A DNA stretch of 64,000 nt from the NCBI RefSeq assembly GCF_048569485.1, contig NC_134356.1:95666604-95730603 (forward strand), written 5' to 3'. The DNA comes from Anomaloglossus baeobatrachus. Taxonomy: Eukaryota; Chordata; Amphibia; Anura; Aromobatidae. Positions 11,870-33,911 of this stretch are shown piece after piece. The notes beneath the pieces are model-generated. The model saw only the letters and a list, made by a program, of their open reading frames with translations, did no database searches and had not been told where the DNA came from. The translations under genes and the position numbers were made by a program. Each line of letters starts with the position of its first letter. Positions within the stretch are counted from its first letter, which is position 1.

Positions 11870-12050
11870 CACACCGCGCGCCCTGTACGCGCTGACGTCA
11901 CAGCACACACCCTCACAACGTGCTGGCCTGCAATAAATGAAAGTGGGTGGGCGGGGCTGGCGGAAGTGACGTTGGAGCGGGCGCTGGGCTCGAGCTCGGG
12001 GAGGAGGTGATGGCGATAAAGGAGGGTGCATGACGTCACGGCGGCCATTA
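11870..12050 (+). promoter_or_regulatory. ppp2ca: ppp2ca promoter core with CREs, GC box and ETS-like site
   Basis: GC-rich region with no obvious TATA box, ending about 270 bp before the start codon. Perfect CRE palindromes TGACGTCA sit at 11893-11900 and 12031-12038. A GC box GGGCGGGGC is at 11949-11957. CGGAAGTGACGT at 11961-11972 combines an ETS core with a CRE half-site. Mammalian PPP2CA promoters are likewise GC-rich and CREB-responsive. The transcription start itself is not visible. Confidence 0.7.
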
Positions 12051-12317
12051 CGCGAAGCAGGAGAGGCTGGGAGGTGACGAGCCGGCGCTCCGAGGAGAAG
12101 CTGCGCTTTCTGCGGGATCTAGGATTTGATTAGGTGCCGGCTGCTGCCCGTTCCCGGACTGCTCTCCACGGCGGGGCTGTCACACGGCTGAGACCGCGAC
12201 TTCTGCCGGCGCCGGTTACCGGGTAGATTTAACCACCTCTGACCGCAGCGACAGCAGCCTCTGTTCTTCACCCCCGGTCCTTCCTCGGCCTAGCGGCCAC
12301 AGCCCGGCTTCCTCAGC
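12051..12317 (+). other. ppp2ca: Probable ppp2ca 5' UTR
   Basis: GC-rich sequence directly before the start codon, continuous with the CpG-rich promoter and without an intervening 3' splice site. The upstream boundary is inferred. Confidence 0.55.
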
Positions 12318-22723
<10,406 letters not shown>

Positions 22724-23581
22724 GTGGAATTTTACACTTGTACAGTATTGCCACAAGCAGGATTTTTGTCTTGGGAGCCGAGAAGAGCAGTAACTTCAGT
22801 CAGGAGAGAGCATTTGTCACACATGTACTGTTCTCAAATGGACCAAAAGATGTGCCATATACAAAAGCAAAGCCTCTCATCTCAACAGCCCGTGACCACA
22901 TTGGAAAAGACCCGTTCATTGCATGCTGAAGTGACACGTCCGTCTGTCAAAGAAAACGAAACCCAGTTTTCAGGCATAGCACTACATGTAGTTCCTTTTT
23001 GCTTTCTCAGACTGCGACAAAATTAAGATGTAAACATTAACAACTCGTGAATCCAATTTAACTCTCCATTTAGCAATAGCTTTACTCGGCATGATTGTAG
23101 ATAAGGATAGACAGTCTGGGAAACCCTTTAGCTCCCTGGGGGGGCTTGCAGCCTTTTGGGGCTTCCTCCGTCGGTGTGAAGGGATTTAAGGACCTTTTAA
23201 GAATACGTACCAAGGCCTTCATTGCCTCTTCTGTGACTTCAGAAATGTGTTTATTTTCAGGGAAAACTAATTTAACTTTTTTTTTTTTTAATATATCCAC
23301 CTTCGCCCAGTCTTATATTTTTTTTTTTTTTTCTCCCCATGTGCATTATTTCTGTCACTCTTCATTGTTTAAGGATAGTTTTGACAGATCACTTTCTGTT
23401 ACCATTGCAATCTAAGGCAGCAATTTTTTTTTTCTTTTTTTCATAATAAACATGTGAACAAAGTACTTAAGAATGTGAAGCTTAATTTGTTCTCTATACT
23501 TTTCCATAAGAAAAGCAGACTTGGTATGTGGGACGGAGATCGGCTCCAGGAACCTAATAAAGTTTTAAAGTGTACTTTTTT
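22724..23581 (+). other. ppp2ca: ppp2ca 3' UTR with two poly(A) signals
   Basis: About 0.86 kb of non-coding sequence after the stop, rich in T runs. AATAAA occurs at 23445-23450 and 23556-23561. The second is followed within about 20 bases by the left end of DIRS copy A, so the normal cleavage site lies at or next to the insertion. UTR length is inferred from these signals, not from transcript data. Confidence 0.75.
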
Positions 23582-24618
23582 CTTTTTCGCTCCTAATTGG
23601 GAGACCCAGACAATTGGGTGTATAGCTACTGCCTCCGGAGGCCGCACAAAGTACTACACTTAAAAGTGTAAGGCCCCTCCCCTTCTGGCTATACACCCCC
23701 CCTCAGTTTTTGCTTTGTGCGAAGGTCAGACACGCACGCATAGCTCCACTATTTAGTCAGCAGCAGCTGCTGACTATGTCGGATGGAAGAAAAGAGGGCC
23801 CATACAGGGCCCCCAGCATGCTCCCTTCTCACCCCACTTTCTGTCGGTGGTGCTTGTTAAGGTTGAGGTACCCATTGCGGGTACGGAGGCTGGAGCCCAC
23901 ATGCTGATTCCTTCCCCATCCCCATTAGGGCTCTGGGCGAAGTGGGATTTTACCGGTCTCCAGGCACTGAGACCGTGCTCCATCCACAGCCCCTGGAGAA
24001 GCCGCTGGATATGGAGCTGAGTATCGTCAGGGACATGGCCCTGCTCCGTCAAGGTACTCTGTGTCCCCGTGCATACGCGCGCACACCGCAGCATTGCTGG
24101 GTGTGTTAGTGCGCCGGGGACAACAGCGCTGCTGCGCTTGTGCCATTTCCTCACTTCAGCTTAGCTGAGTGGGTAGACTCAGGGAGAACGGTCGCGCCGG
24201 CCGCTGGGACTGCGACGCGGCTGGGACTTGTGGTGCGCCGGGGACTTCCGCGCTGACCGTGCATATATCACGGCCACGCTTATTACTACAGTCCCCGGCT
24301 TTTGCGGCCTAGTTCGTTCGTTCCCGCCTCCGCACCTGCCAGTCAGGAGGAGGGCGGGACGCTGTACAGAGCATCAGCGCTGAGGGCTGGAGTCTTTTTT
24401 ACATACTCCAGCCCTCACACCAGGCACAGTAGGACGCAGTTTCCCGCACTTTGTTTGTGGCACGCCCACGGTCCGCCCCTCTTCACTGAACGCCGGCAGC
24501 CATTCCTGCCTGCACGCTGAGCTGCAGAGGGGAGACGGGGAGACCCAGACACGGGATTCTACGGCCTCATACCCGCTGTTCAGCGGGCGGTAAGCAGCCC
24601 TCAAGGGCTCACCCCCAC

Positions 24619-26211
24619 TTGTGCCGTTTGTATACTGAGTATTTTGTGTTTGCAAATACTTTGTACTGTACGGTCGCTGGTGATTCTCGGCTATATACCC
24701 TCCTAGATTACAAGGAGGCAACAGCATGTCGTCCGCAAAACGCAAGGGTGCCAAGGCACAGACATTATAGGCTGCCTGTACCGCATGTGGGGCTGCTCTA
24801 CCGGCAGGCTGACCCCCATTGTGTGCAGTGCTCGGCCCCTGTGCAACTTGCACAGCCGGGGCCTCTGCCGGACGTGACCCAGAGTGTACCACCTGTGAAT
24901 GCTGTCCAGGTGACAGGAACGGAGTTTGCAGCTTTTGCTGACAGATTGTCTATGACCATGTCAAAGATTCTTGAAACATTGCAGTCTAGACCAGTAACTC
25001 AGACCATGGACACTGTGGCATCATTGCTCCCTGGTCCCCCTCAGCTGGAACACTTCCAAGCTCCGGGGGTGTCACATGCACCCCAGGGTGACGATTCTGA
25101 CTCAGACAACAGTCCCAGACAACCTAAGCGGGCTCGTTATGAGGGGCCCTCAACTTCGTCTCACTGGTCAGGATCCCAGCGGGACGAATCTATGGGTGAT
25201 GAGGCGGATGTAACTGATCAAGATTCTGATCCTGGGACCGCTCTCAATCTGGATACACCGGATGGTGACGCCATAGTGAATGATCTTATAGCGTCCATCA
25301 ATAGGATGTTAGATATTTCCCCGCCAGCTCTTCCTGCGGAGGAGGCAGCTTCACAGCAGGAGAAATTCCATTTCAGATATCCCAAGCGTAAATTAAGCAC
25401 TTTTCTGGACCACTCTGACTTTAGAGATGCAATCCAGAAACACCACGCTTATCCTGAGAAGCGGTTTTCTAAACGGCTTAAAGATACACGCTATCCTTTT
25501 CCCCCTGACGTGGTCAAGGGTTGGACCCAGTGTCCCAAGGTGGACCCTCCAATCTCCAGGCTTGCAGCTAGATCTTTAGTTGCAGTAGAAGATGGAGCGG
25601 CACTTAAAGATGCCACTGACAGGCAGATGGAGCTCTGGCTGAAATCCATCTATGAAGCTATTGGAGCGTCGTTGGCGCCAGCTTTTGCAGCCGTATGGGC
25701 ACTACAAGCCATTTCAGCTGGGCTTATACAAGTCGACTCGGTCACACGTACATCTGCCCCGCAGGTGGCACCATTGACCTCTCAAATGTCTGCATTCATG
25801 TCTTACGCGATTAATGCTGTCCTGGACTCTACGAGCCGTACGGCGGTGGCGTCAGCCAACTCCGTGGTTTTGCGCAGAGCCCTGTGGTTGAGAGAATGGA
25901 AGGCAGATTCTGCTTCCAAGAAGTGCTTAACCAGTTTGCCTTTTTCTCGCGACCGATTGTTTGGGGAGCGTTCGGATGAAATCATTAAACACTCCAAGGG
26001 TAAGGACTCATCCTTACCTCAACACAGACAAAACAAGCCCCAACAAAGGAGGGGTCAGTCTGGTTTTCGGTCCTTTCGAGGCTCAGGCAGGTCCCAATTC
26101 TCCTCGTCCAAAAGGACTCAAAAGGATCAGAGAGGCTCAGATTCTTGGCGGACTCAGTCACGCCCAAAAAAGACAGCAGGAAGAACCGTTACCAAGACGG
26201 CTTCCTCATGA
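24619..26211 (+). mobile_element. gag-like region of DIRS copy A
   Basis: First long coding part of the element. It encodes a hydrophilic protein with a Ser/Asp-rich segment (DSDSDN, PKRARYE) and a basic C-terminus rich in Gln, Arg and Ser. It corresponds in position and in the motif CPKVDPP(I)SRL to the first coding part of copy B, supporting a gag role. The exact start is uncertain. Confidence 0.65.
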
Positions 26212-28108
26212 CTTTCAGCCTCCTCTCTCCGCATCCTCGGTCGGTGGCAGGCTCTCCCGCTTTGGCGACATTTGGCTGTCACAGGTCAAAGACCGTTGGG
26301 TGAAGGACATTCTGTCTCACGGGTACAGGATAGAGTTCAGCTCTCGTCCTCCAACTCGTTTCTTCAGAACTTCCCCACCGCCCGACCGAGCCGATGCTCT
26401 GCTGCAGGCGGTGGCCGCTCTAAAGGCGGAAGGAGTGGTGACTTCCGTTCCTCTTCAGGAACAAGGTCACGGTTTTTACTCCAATCTGTTTGTGGTGCCA
26501 AAGAAGGACGGGTCCGTTCGGCCCGTCCTGGATCTAAAGTTGCTCAACAAACACGTAAAAACCAGGAGGTTCCGGATGGAATCTCTACGCTCCGTCATAG
26601 CCTCAATGTCTCAAGGAGATTTCTTAGCATCAATAGACATCAAAGATGCTTATCTTCACGTGCCGATTGCGCCAGAGCATCAGCGTTTTCTACGCTTCGT
26701 TATAGAAAGCGAACACCTGCAGTTCGTAGCGTTACCTTTCGGGCTGGCAACAGCCCCTCGGGTCTTCACCAAGGTCATGGCAGCAGTAGTAGCTGTCCTG
26801 CACTCGCAGGGTCACTCCGTGATCCCGTATTTGGACGATCTACTTATAAAGGCACCCTCTCAAGAGGCATGCCAACACAGTCTGGACGTGGCACTGAAGA
26901 CTCTCCAGAGTTTCGAGTGGATTATCAACTTTTCAAAGTCAAATCTAACCCCGACCCAATCACTAACATATCTTGGCATGGAGTTTCATACTCTCTCAGC
27001 GATAGTGAAGCTTCCACTGGACAAGCAGTGCTCTCTGCAGACAGGGGTGCAATCTCTCCTGCAGAACCAGTCCCACTCCTTGAGGCGCCTCATGCATTTC
27101 CTAGGGAAGATGGTGGCAGCAATGGAAGCAGTCCCTTTCGCGCAGTTTCATCTGCGCCCTCTACAATGGGACATTCTCCGCCAATGGGACGGGAAGTCGA
27201 CGTCCCTCGACAGGGATGTCTCCCTCTCTCAGGCAGCCAAGGACTCTCTCCGATGGTGGCTTCTTCCCACCTCATTGTCAAAAGGAAAGTCGTTCCTACC
27301 CCCATCCTGGGCGGTGGTCACGACAGATGCGAGCCTATCAGGGTGGGGAGCAGTGTTTCTTCACCACAGGGCTCAGGGTACGTGGACTCAGAGAGAGTCC
27401 ACCCTTCAGATCAATGTTCTGGAAATCAGAGCAGTCTATCTTGCTCTGCGAGCCTTCCAACAGTGGCTGGAGGGCAAGCAGATCCGGATTCAGTCGGACA
27501 ATTCCACAGCGGTGGCGTACATCAACCACCAAGGGGGAACACGCAGTCGGCAAGCCTTTCAAGAAGTCCGGCGGATTCTGACGTGGGTGGAAAACACAGC
27601 ATCCACCATATCCGCAGTTCACATCCCAGGCGTGGAAAACTGGGAAGCAGACTTTCTCAGTCGCCAGGGCATGGACGCAGGGGAATGGTCCCTTCACCCG
27701 GACGTGTTTCAGGAGATCTGTCGCCGCTGGGGGATGCCGGACGTCGACCTGATGGCGTCACGGCACAACAACAAGGTCCCGGTTTTCATGGCACGGTCTC
27801 ACGATCACCGAGCTCTGGCGGCAGACGCCTTAGTTCAGGATTGGTCGCAGTTCCGACTACCTTATGTGTTTCCACCTCTGGCACTGTTGCCCAGAGTGCT
27901 CCGCAAAATCAGGTCCGACTGCCGTTGCGCCATTCTCGTCGCTCCAGACTGGCCAAGGAGGTCGTGGTACCCGGATCTGTGGCATCTTACGGTAGGACAA
28001 CCGTGGGCGCTACCAGGCCGTCCAGACTTGCTGTCTCAAGGGCCGTTTTTCCATCTGAATTCTGCGGCCCTGAACCTGACTGTGTGGCCATTGAGTCCTG
28101 GATCCTAG
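25961..28108 (+). mobile_element. Reverse transcriptase-RNase H region of DIRS copy A
   Basis: Open over about 715 codons. RT palm motifs are FLASIDIKDAYLHVPI near residue 221 and the catalytic YLDD near residue 290, with LPFGLATAPRVF between. RNase H motifs TTDASLSGWGAVF (about 452), SDNSTAVAYINHQGG (about 511) and HIPGVENWEADFLSR (about 552) follow. This is the DIRS/Pao-like polymerase order without an aspartic protease or integrase. It overlaps the end of the gag-like part, as is common in DIRS. Confidence 0.92.
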
Positions 28109-29126
28109 GGACCTCAGGTTTATCTCATGATGTTGTTGCCACCATGAGACAGGCTAGGAAACCATCCTCCGCCAAGATCTACCACAGAACGTGGAAGATA
28201 TTCTTATCTTGGTGCTCCGCTCAGGGAGTTTCTCCCTGGCCATTTGCATTGCCTATTTTTCTTTCCTTCCTGCAGTCTGGGTTGGAAAAAGGTTTGTCGC
28301 TTAGCTCCCTTAAAGGACAAGTCTCTGCGCTATCCGTATTCTTCAGAAGCGCCTGGCGCGACTTCCTAAGGTACGCACGTTCCTGCAAGGGGTTTGTCAT
28401 ATCGTTCCCCCTTACAAGCGGCCATTGGAACCCTGGGATCTGAACAAGGTTCTAATTGCTCCCCAGAAGCCACCTTTCGAGCCTATGAAGGAGATTTCCT
28501 TTTCTCGGCTTTCACAGAAAGGGGCTTTTCTGGTGGCGGTCACGTCTCTTCGGAGAGTGTCAGAGCTGGCGGCGTTATCTTGCAAATCTCCCTTCCTGGT
28601 GTTTCACCAAGACAAGGTAGTACTGCGTCCAATTCCAGAGTTTCTTCCCAAGGTGGTATCTTCCTTTCATCTCAATCAGGATATCACTTTACCATCTTTG
28701 TGTCCGCATCCAGTTCACCAATTTGAAAAGGGTTTGCATCTGTTGGACCTGGTGAGAGCACTCAGGATCTACATTTCCCGCACGGCGCCTCTGCGCCGTT
28801 CGGATGCACTCTTTATCCTGGTCGCTGGTCAGCATAAAGGGTCGCAAGCTTCCAAATCCACCCTTGCGCGGTGGATCAAGGAACCAATTCTTCACGCCTA
28901 CCGTTCTGCTGGGCTTCCGACTCCTTCTGGACTGAAGGCCCATTCTACCAGAGCCGTGGGTGCGTCCTGGGCATTACGGCATCAGGCTACGGCTCAGCAG
29001 GTGTGCCAGGCGGCTACCTGGTCGAGTCTGCACACTTTCACCAAGCATTATCAGGTGCATACCTACGCTTCGGCGGATGCCAGCCTAGGTAGACAAGTCC
29101 TGCAGGCGGCGGTGGCCCACCTGTAA
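28109..29126 (+). mobile_element. Tyrosine recombinase region of DIRS copy A
   Basis: The N-terminal SAM-like part has KIYHRTWKIFLSWC and LKGQVSALSVFF. The catalytic part shows the first Arg in SLRRVSELAAL, HxxR in HSTRAVGASW, Trp in AATWSSLHTF and the nucleophile Tyr in KHYQVH. These are the R-HxxR-W-Y residues of the family. It replaces integrase in DIRS elements. Ends just before the internal complementary region. Confidence 0.88.
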
Positions 29127-29191
29127 GAAAGGGCTGCCTGACAGCCCGATCACGAGGTATTCTTTTACCCACCCAGGGACTGCTTTTGGAC

Positions 29192-29291
29192 GTCCCAATT
29201 GTCTGGGTCTCCCAATTAGGAGCGAAAAAGAAGGGAATTTTGTTTACTTACCGTAAATTCCTTTTCTTCTAGCTCCAATTGGGAGACCCAG
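29192..29291 (+). repeat. Internal complementary region of DIRS copy A
   Basis: The first half is the reverse complement of the left end (23582-23620) and the second half that of the right end (29555-29613), meeting at AAAAAGAAGGGAATTTTG. In DIRS replication models this circle-junction template restores the ends. Confidence 0.92.
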
Positions 29292-29617
29292 CACCCGCCC
29301 TGTTTTTTCTTAGGGTATTTGTTTTTCGGGTGCACATGTTGTTCATGTTAAGTTACGTTCTCCGATATTGTTTATCGGATTGAATTTGTTTTTGAAACAG
29401 TTATTGGCTTTCCTCCTTCTTGCTTTTGCACTAAAACTGAGGGACCCGTGCTCCCACGGGGGGGTGTATAGCCAGAAGGGGAGTGGCCTTACACTTTTAA
29501 GTGTAGTACTTTGTGCGGCCTCCGGAGGCAGTAGCTATACACCCAATTGTCTGGGTCTCCCAATTGGAGCTAGAAGAAAAGGAATTTACGGTAAGTAAAC
29601 AAAATTCCCTTCTTTTT

Positions 29618-29796
29618 CCCTTCAGAAATCTGCAGCACATATCAGTACCTAATCCCTTGGGTTTTTTTTTTTCCTTTTTCGTGTTTTTTATTTTTTTTTT
29701 CTGTCTACATTTCTGTCTGCATAATAGTAATGGTGGCACATGTAGCGCTTACACTGTTGATCCTCTACCTTGGCTTTTGACTCAAGGTGGAACATA
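29618..29796. other. Spacer between DIRS A and a mariner-type element
   Basis: T-rich sequence that would have lain directly downstream of the ppp2ca poly(A) site before the insertion, including a T/GT-rich run at about 29660-29715. No gene. Confidence 0.5.
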
Positions 29797-29849
29797 TACG
29801 GTGGAACCTTGGATTATGAGCCTAATTTGTTCAGGGAGTGTGCTCTTAA

Positions 29850-31131
29850 CCCCTTCAGCCCCCGGGCACTTTCCGTTTTTGCGTTTTTGTTTTTTGCTCC
29901 CCTTCTTCCGTGAGGCGTAACATTTTTATTTTTCCATCAATCTTGCCATATGAGGGCTTGTTTTTTGCGGGACGAGTTGTACTTTTAAATGAAACCATAA
30001 GTTTTACCATATAGTGTACTGGAAAATGGCAAAAAAATTCCAAGTGCGGAAAAATTGCAAAAAAAGTGTGATCTTACAATAGTTTTTGGGATATTTTATT
30101 CACTGTGTTCACTATATGGTAAAACTGAGGTATCTATGTGATGCCTCAGGTCGGTGCGAGTTTGTAGACACCAAACATGTATAGGTTTACTTGTATCTAA
30201 GGGGTTAAAAAAATTCACAAGTTTGTCCAATAAAAGTGGCGCACGTTTTGCGCCATTTTCCGAAACACGTAGCGTTCTTATTTTTAAGGATCTATGGCTC
30301 AGTGATGGCTTCTTTTTTGCGTCTCGAGCTGACGTTTATAATGGTACAATTTTTGCGCAGATGCTACGTTTTGATCGCCTGTTATTGCATTTTGCGTAAA
30401 ACTTGCGGCGACCAAAAAACGTAATTTTGGCGTTTGGAATTTTTTTGCGACTACGCCGTTTACCAATCAGATTAATTGATTTTATATTTTGATAGATCGG
30501 GCATTTCTGAACGCGGCGATACCAAATATGTGTATATTTATTTATTTTTTAACCCTTTAATTTTCAATGGGGGGAAAGGGGGGTGATTTGAACTTTTAGG
30601 TTTTTTGTTTTTTTTTTTATTTTTTAAAACTTTTTTTTTTACTTTTTTTTTTTATTTTACTAGTCCCCCTAGGGGGCTATAGCGATCAACAATCCGATTG
30701 CTGATCGCTATCTGCTGATCACAGCTATACCGCTGTAATCAGCAGATTCAGTCACTTTGGTTTTCCCTCTGCTCTCGGCCGAGGGAAAATGAAAGTGAAA
30801 CATCATAGCAGCAGGCGTCATCACATGACCCTGTGCTACGATGGCAACCACCGATAGTCACGTGATAACACACGTGACTTCCGGTGGGGGCGGCGGTGAG
30901 TAACAAACATGACCGCGCGCATTTAAATCTTGCTGCCAGACTTTGGCAGCAAGATTTAAGGGGTTAATGGCCGCGGGTGGAAGCGATTCCACCCGCGGCT
31001 AGTAGGCACACATGTCAGCTGTTGAAAACAGCTGATATGTGTGCCGATCCACGCCGCCTGCACGCGGCAGGGGGCGGGGCTTAACCCGACACGATCCTGG
31101 ACGGATAGATCCGTCCAAGGTCGTGAAGGGG
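29850..31131. mobile_element. TTAA-flanked MITE (piggyBac- or Kolobok-like)
   Basis: TTAA at 29846-29849 and 31132-31135, with CCCCTTCAGCCC versus inverted CCCCTTCACGACC termini. It carries the block TTTTGCGGGACGAGTTGTA and a palindrome around 31010-31045. Non-coding, 1.28 kb. Confidence 0.85.
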
Positions 31132-31614
31132 TTAAAGTTACTCTTATATCAAAGTGAATTTTCCCATAGGAAATAATTGAAACAGACAATTTGTTCCACA
31201 ACACACACACATTTTTCGTAGTTATACAAACTTATTACAGTAACACAATAATGGACTGTAGTCATATAAAATTACTGTACATTAAAAATGTTAGCTTACA
31301 ATAGAATTGGAGTGCGGGAGGTAAAGTATAGTAAGAAATGTATAAATTTGATAATCTTTATTCTAGTACAATACAAAAGACCCCAAATGTATTATTGCCA
31401 AAATAAGGGCAGAACAAAGACAAATATGGGGTAGGAATACTGCATGGGCAATTAGATTACAGTACAAGCAATGTGCGGTGCTGGTTAGCAGAAAGTACAA
31501 TACTGTATCCACAAATGCAAATTGAGACATGTTATGTAGTATGTACTGTACAATTGTATACAGTACATATACAGCAAGTTACCTCCAGAGCGCGGTGAAA
31601 GGACAGAACTGTAA

Positions 31615-32208
31615 GGCTGTGCCCACGCTGCAAAAAAATTTGCGGTATTTGCCGTGATTTTCCGCGGATTTTTAAAAAAATCCGCAGTACAGCGAGTCCC
31701 CAGCCATTTCTATGGCATTTGGGGAGTGCTGTGCCCATGCTGCGTTTTTTCCACAACGGAAATAATGCGGATTTCCCTGCGGAAAAATCTGCAGCATGTG
31801 AATTATTCCTGTGATTTCTCTGCAGGGTCCCCTACTTACCTGCCTTGATAGCAGTCACTTCCTCCGGTGTAGAGGAGCGCGGTGGAGCCAGGAGGTGGGT
31901 GGGGCCTGCACGAGCTCCGGTCATGTGACAGCCAGAGCTAGTTCAGGCCCTCCCACCTTCTGCAAAGTGCAGACACGACCAGAAAGTGAAGTGCTGCGTG
32001 ATGGAGGAAAGTATGAACTCACCGATCACTCCAGCACTTGCTCTGCATTGAGGATGCAGTGCCCAAGCCATGGTACTATATCCTCAATGCAGAATGCCCG
32101 CAATACAGCCGCAGCATTGAAACAAAGTTGTGCTGCGGTTTCCTGGAAGCTCCTGCGGAATGTCTTGCGGATTTATCCGCAGGACACTTTCCCCGTGGGC
32201 ACATAGCC
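31615..32208. mobile_element. Harbinger-like MITE, GGCTRTG family, TSD TAA
   Basis: GGCTGTGCCCACGCTGC at the left and GTGGGCACATAGCC at the right, flanked by TAA at 31612-31614 and 32209-32211. The 3-bp TWA target duplication points to PIF/Harbinger. Non-coding. Confidence 0.8.
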
Positions 32209-32211
32209 TAA

Positions 32212-32373
32212 AGGCCCCATCACACAGAGAGAAATCTTTGGCAGATCTGTGGTTGCAGTGAAATCATGGACATATTGTTCCATTTGTACACTTCCACAAA
32301 CCTGCCACTGATTGTCCACAATTTCACTGCAACCACAGATCTGCCGCAGATTTATCTGTGTGAGACAGGGCCT
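32212..32373. mobile_element. 162-bp foldback MITE sharing a TAA with its neighbour
   Basis: AGGCCCCATCACACAGAGAG and inverted AGGCCCTGTCTCACACAGAT ends. The inner arms, with GCAGATCTGTGGTTGCAGTG and its inverse, make a long hairpin. It is followed by TAA at 32374-32376; its left TAA (32209-32211) is also the right duplication of the preceding MITE. Confidence 0.8.
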
Positions 32374-32891
32374 TAAGTGTGCACGGTGAGTATTTGCGCT
32401 CATTGCAAATCGTTGATCTTAAATAAAGTTACATATTTTTAAAAGCTTTGCTTGTCTTGCAAAAAGCTCTCAAACCAAGTTACTCTTAATCCAAGGTTCC
32501 ACTGTAGTGTATGAGTAGAGTTGAGTTTACATAGCGAATGGATTTGCACTAAAAATAAGGTACCTTGTTAGAAAAAATACAGCGCTTAGTATGCACGGTT
32601 ATCGTGCACTCTTAGTTGTGTTTTATGTATTCATTTGAATGGGGGAAATACACAATGTTCATCCTGCAGATTTGAAAAAATGCACTAATGGTTGAAAATG
32701 CAAGTAAAATATGCAGCATGTGGATGAGATGCAAAGAATTGCATTCCCTTTGCTCATACACATGCTGTAGAATCTGGTTTTGCACAGTGGCATGTAAACG
32801 TTTAGGCACTTCTGGTCAAAATCCTGTTTATCGTGAACAATTAAGCAAGTTGAAGATGAAGTGATTTCTAAAAGGCATTAAGTTAAAGATG

Positions 32892-33033
32892 TTTTTAATA
32901 GCGCCATTTATTCCATTGCGCTTTACATGTGAAAAGGGCTATTCATAAAAACAAAGTACAATAATCCTGAGCAATACAAAACACACTGGTACAGGAGGAG
33001 AGCATCCTGTCCACGGGGGCTCGCAGTCTGCAA
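32892..33033 (-). mobile_element. SINE tail fragment, minus strand
   Basis: Reverse complement shows GACTGCGAGCCCCCGTGGAC, then TGTACCAGTGTGTTTTG and the end AAGCGCAATGGAATAAATGG with GCGCTATTA. This is a frog SINE tail of the type seen at 9775-9985. It interrupts the Tc1 inverted repeat. Confidence 0.6.
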
Positions 33034-33911
33034 CATGACACATTTCCTTTCTTTGTCGTTTCTTTGGGAGACCCAGACCATGGGTGTTTAGCTTCTGCCT
33101 CCGGAGGACACACAAAGTACTACACTTAAAAGTGTAGCTCCTCCCTCTGAGCTTATACACCCCCTGGTAGCCAGTCCTAGCCAGTTTATTGCTTTGTGTC
33201 AGGAGGCATACATCCACACATGCATTCTCATCTGATTTGTTTGACTTTTGGAAAGAGTTTGAAGAAAAGCGGGTCCATGTCTGGACTCCCGGCATGTCCC
33301 TTCTCACCCCACTGTGTCGGCGGTGTTGTTAAGGTCGATTTACAAGGCTGCAGCCTTACATGCCGCGCTCCTTCACCATCCCTTCTGGGCTCTGGCTTGA
33401 AGTGGGAGCCAGCACGGTCTCCATGCCTGGCAGGAGTCCGGTCTCCATCCACAGCCCCTTGAGGATTCTGTTGGACCGGAGCACTCATCCCCAGGGACAT
33501 GGCCCTGCGTCTCAGCAGCTAACTGAGACGTTTATGTTGGGGGTCCCGGTTCTTTATTGTAAGGGGAGAGTATGCTGTATGTGATTGTTTTAACTTTTCC
33601 GGCGGGTTCTCTAGCTTTTGCCTGAGAACCGCGCCGATGGTGCCTGCTTGTCGGCCTCGCCGCCTAAATTTAGGCCCCGGCTTCGCCGGAGGCCTAGTTT
33701 CATTTTCCTGCCCTCGCATGTCACTCATGCAGAGGGACAGGTTTGGCTCCTCCCGGTGGCCGTTCTACACAGGGGAGGGACACTCCCCACTGCTGGGGCG
33801 TCCCTCCTTCCCTGCAGGTCTCTATAGCCCTCCAGTTCCCGCTCTTTTATAGGAACGCCCTCTTCTCAGGCAGAGTTCACTCTGCTCTGGGACATCCTGC
33901 ATTCTGCATCT

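Larger units (their letters stand above)
23582..29617 (+). mobile_element. DIRS-type tyrosine-recombinase retrotransposon, copy A (fossil, nearly whole)
   Basis: A 6.0-kb element with inverted terminal repeats: GGGAGACCCAGACAATTGGG at the left is inverted at the right near 29550. It has an internal complementary region at about 29192-29291 made of the reverse complements of both termini joined. Parts in order: gag-like region, reverse transcriptase with RNase H, tyrosine recombinase. No target duplication, as usual for DIRS. The two termini are about 98-99 percent alike by eye over some 110 bp, so the insertion is probably young. It looks nearly whole, with at most two or three breaks. Confidence 0.93.
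29799..32504. mobile_element. Mariner-type TA-flanked element hosting three MITEs
   Basis: Ends CGGTGGAACCTTGGATTATG and inverted CAGTGGAACCTTGGATTAAG, flanked by TA at 29797-29798 and 32505-32506. Its own sequence is short; most of the 2.7 kb belongs to the insertions at 29850-31131, 31615-32208 and 32212-32373. No transposase remains. Confidence 0.75.

Noticed and set aside
24374-24892. 172-residue minus-strand frame in DIRS A
   Set aside because: Antisense to the element, no domain, composition of a shadow frame.
26272-28443. 723-codon frame overlapping the DIRS A polymerase
   Set aside because: Shadow frame of the reverse transcriptase-RNase H region; it shows no polymerase motifs over most of its length.
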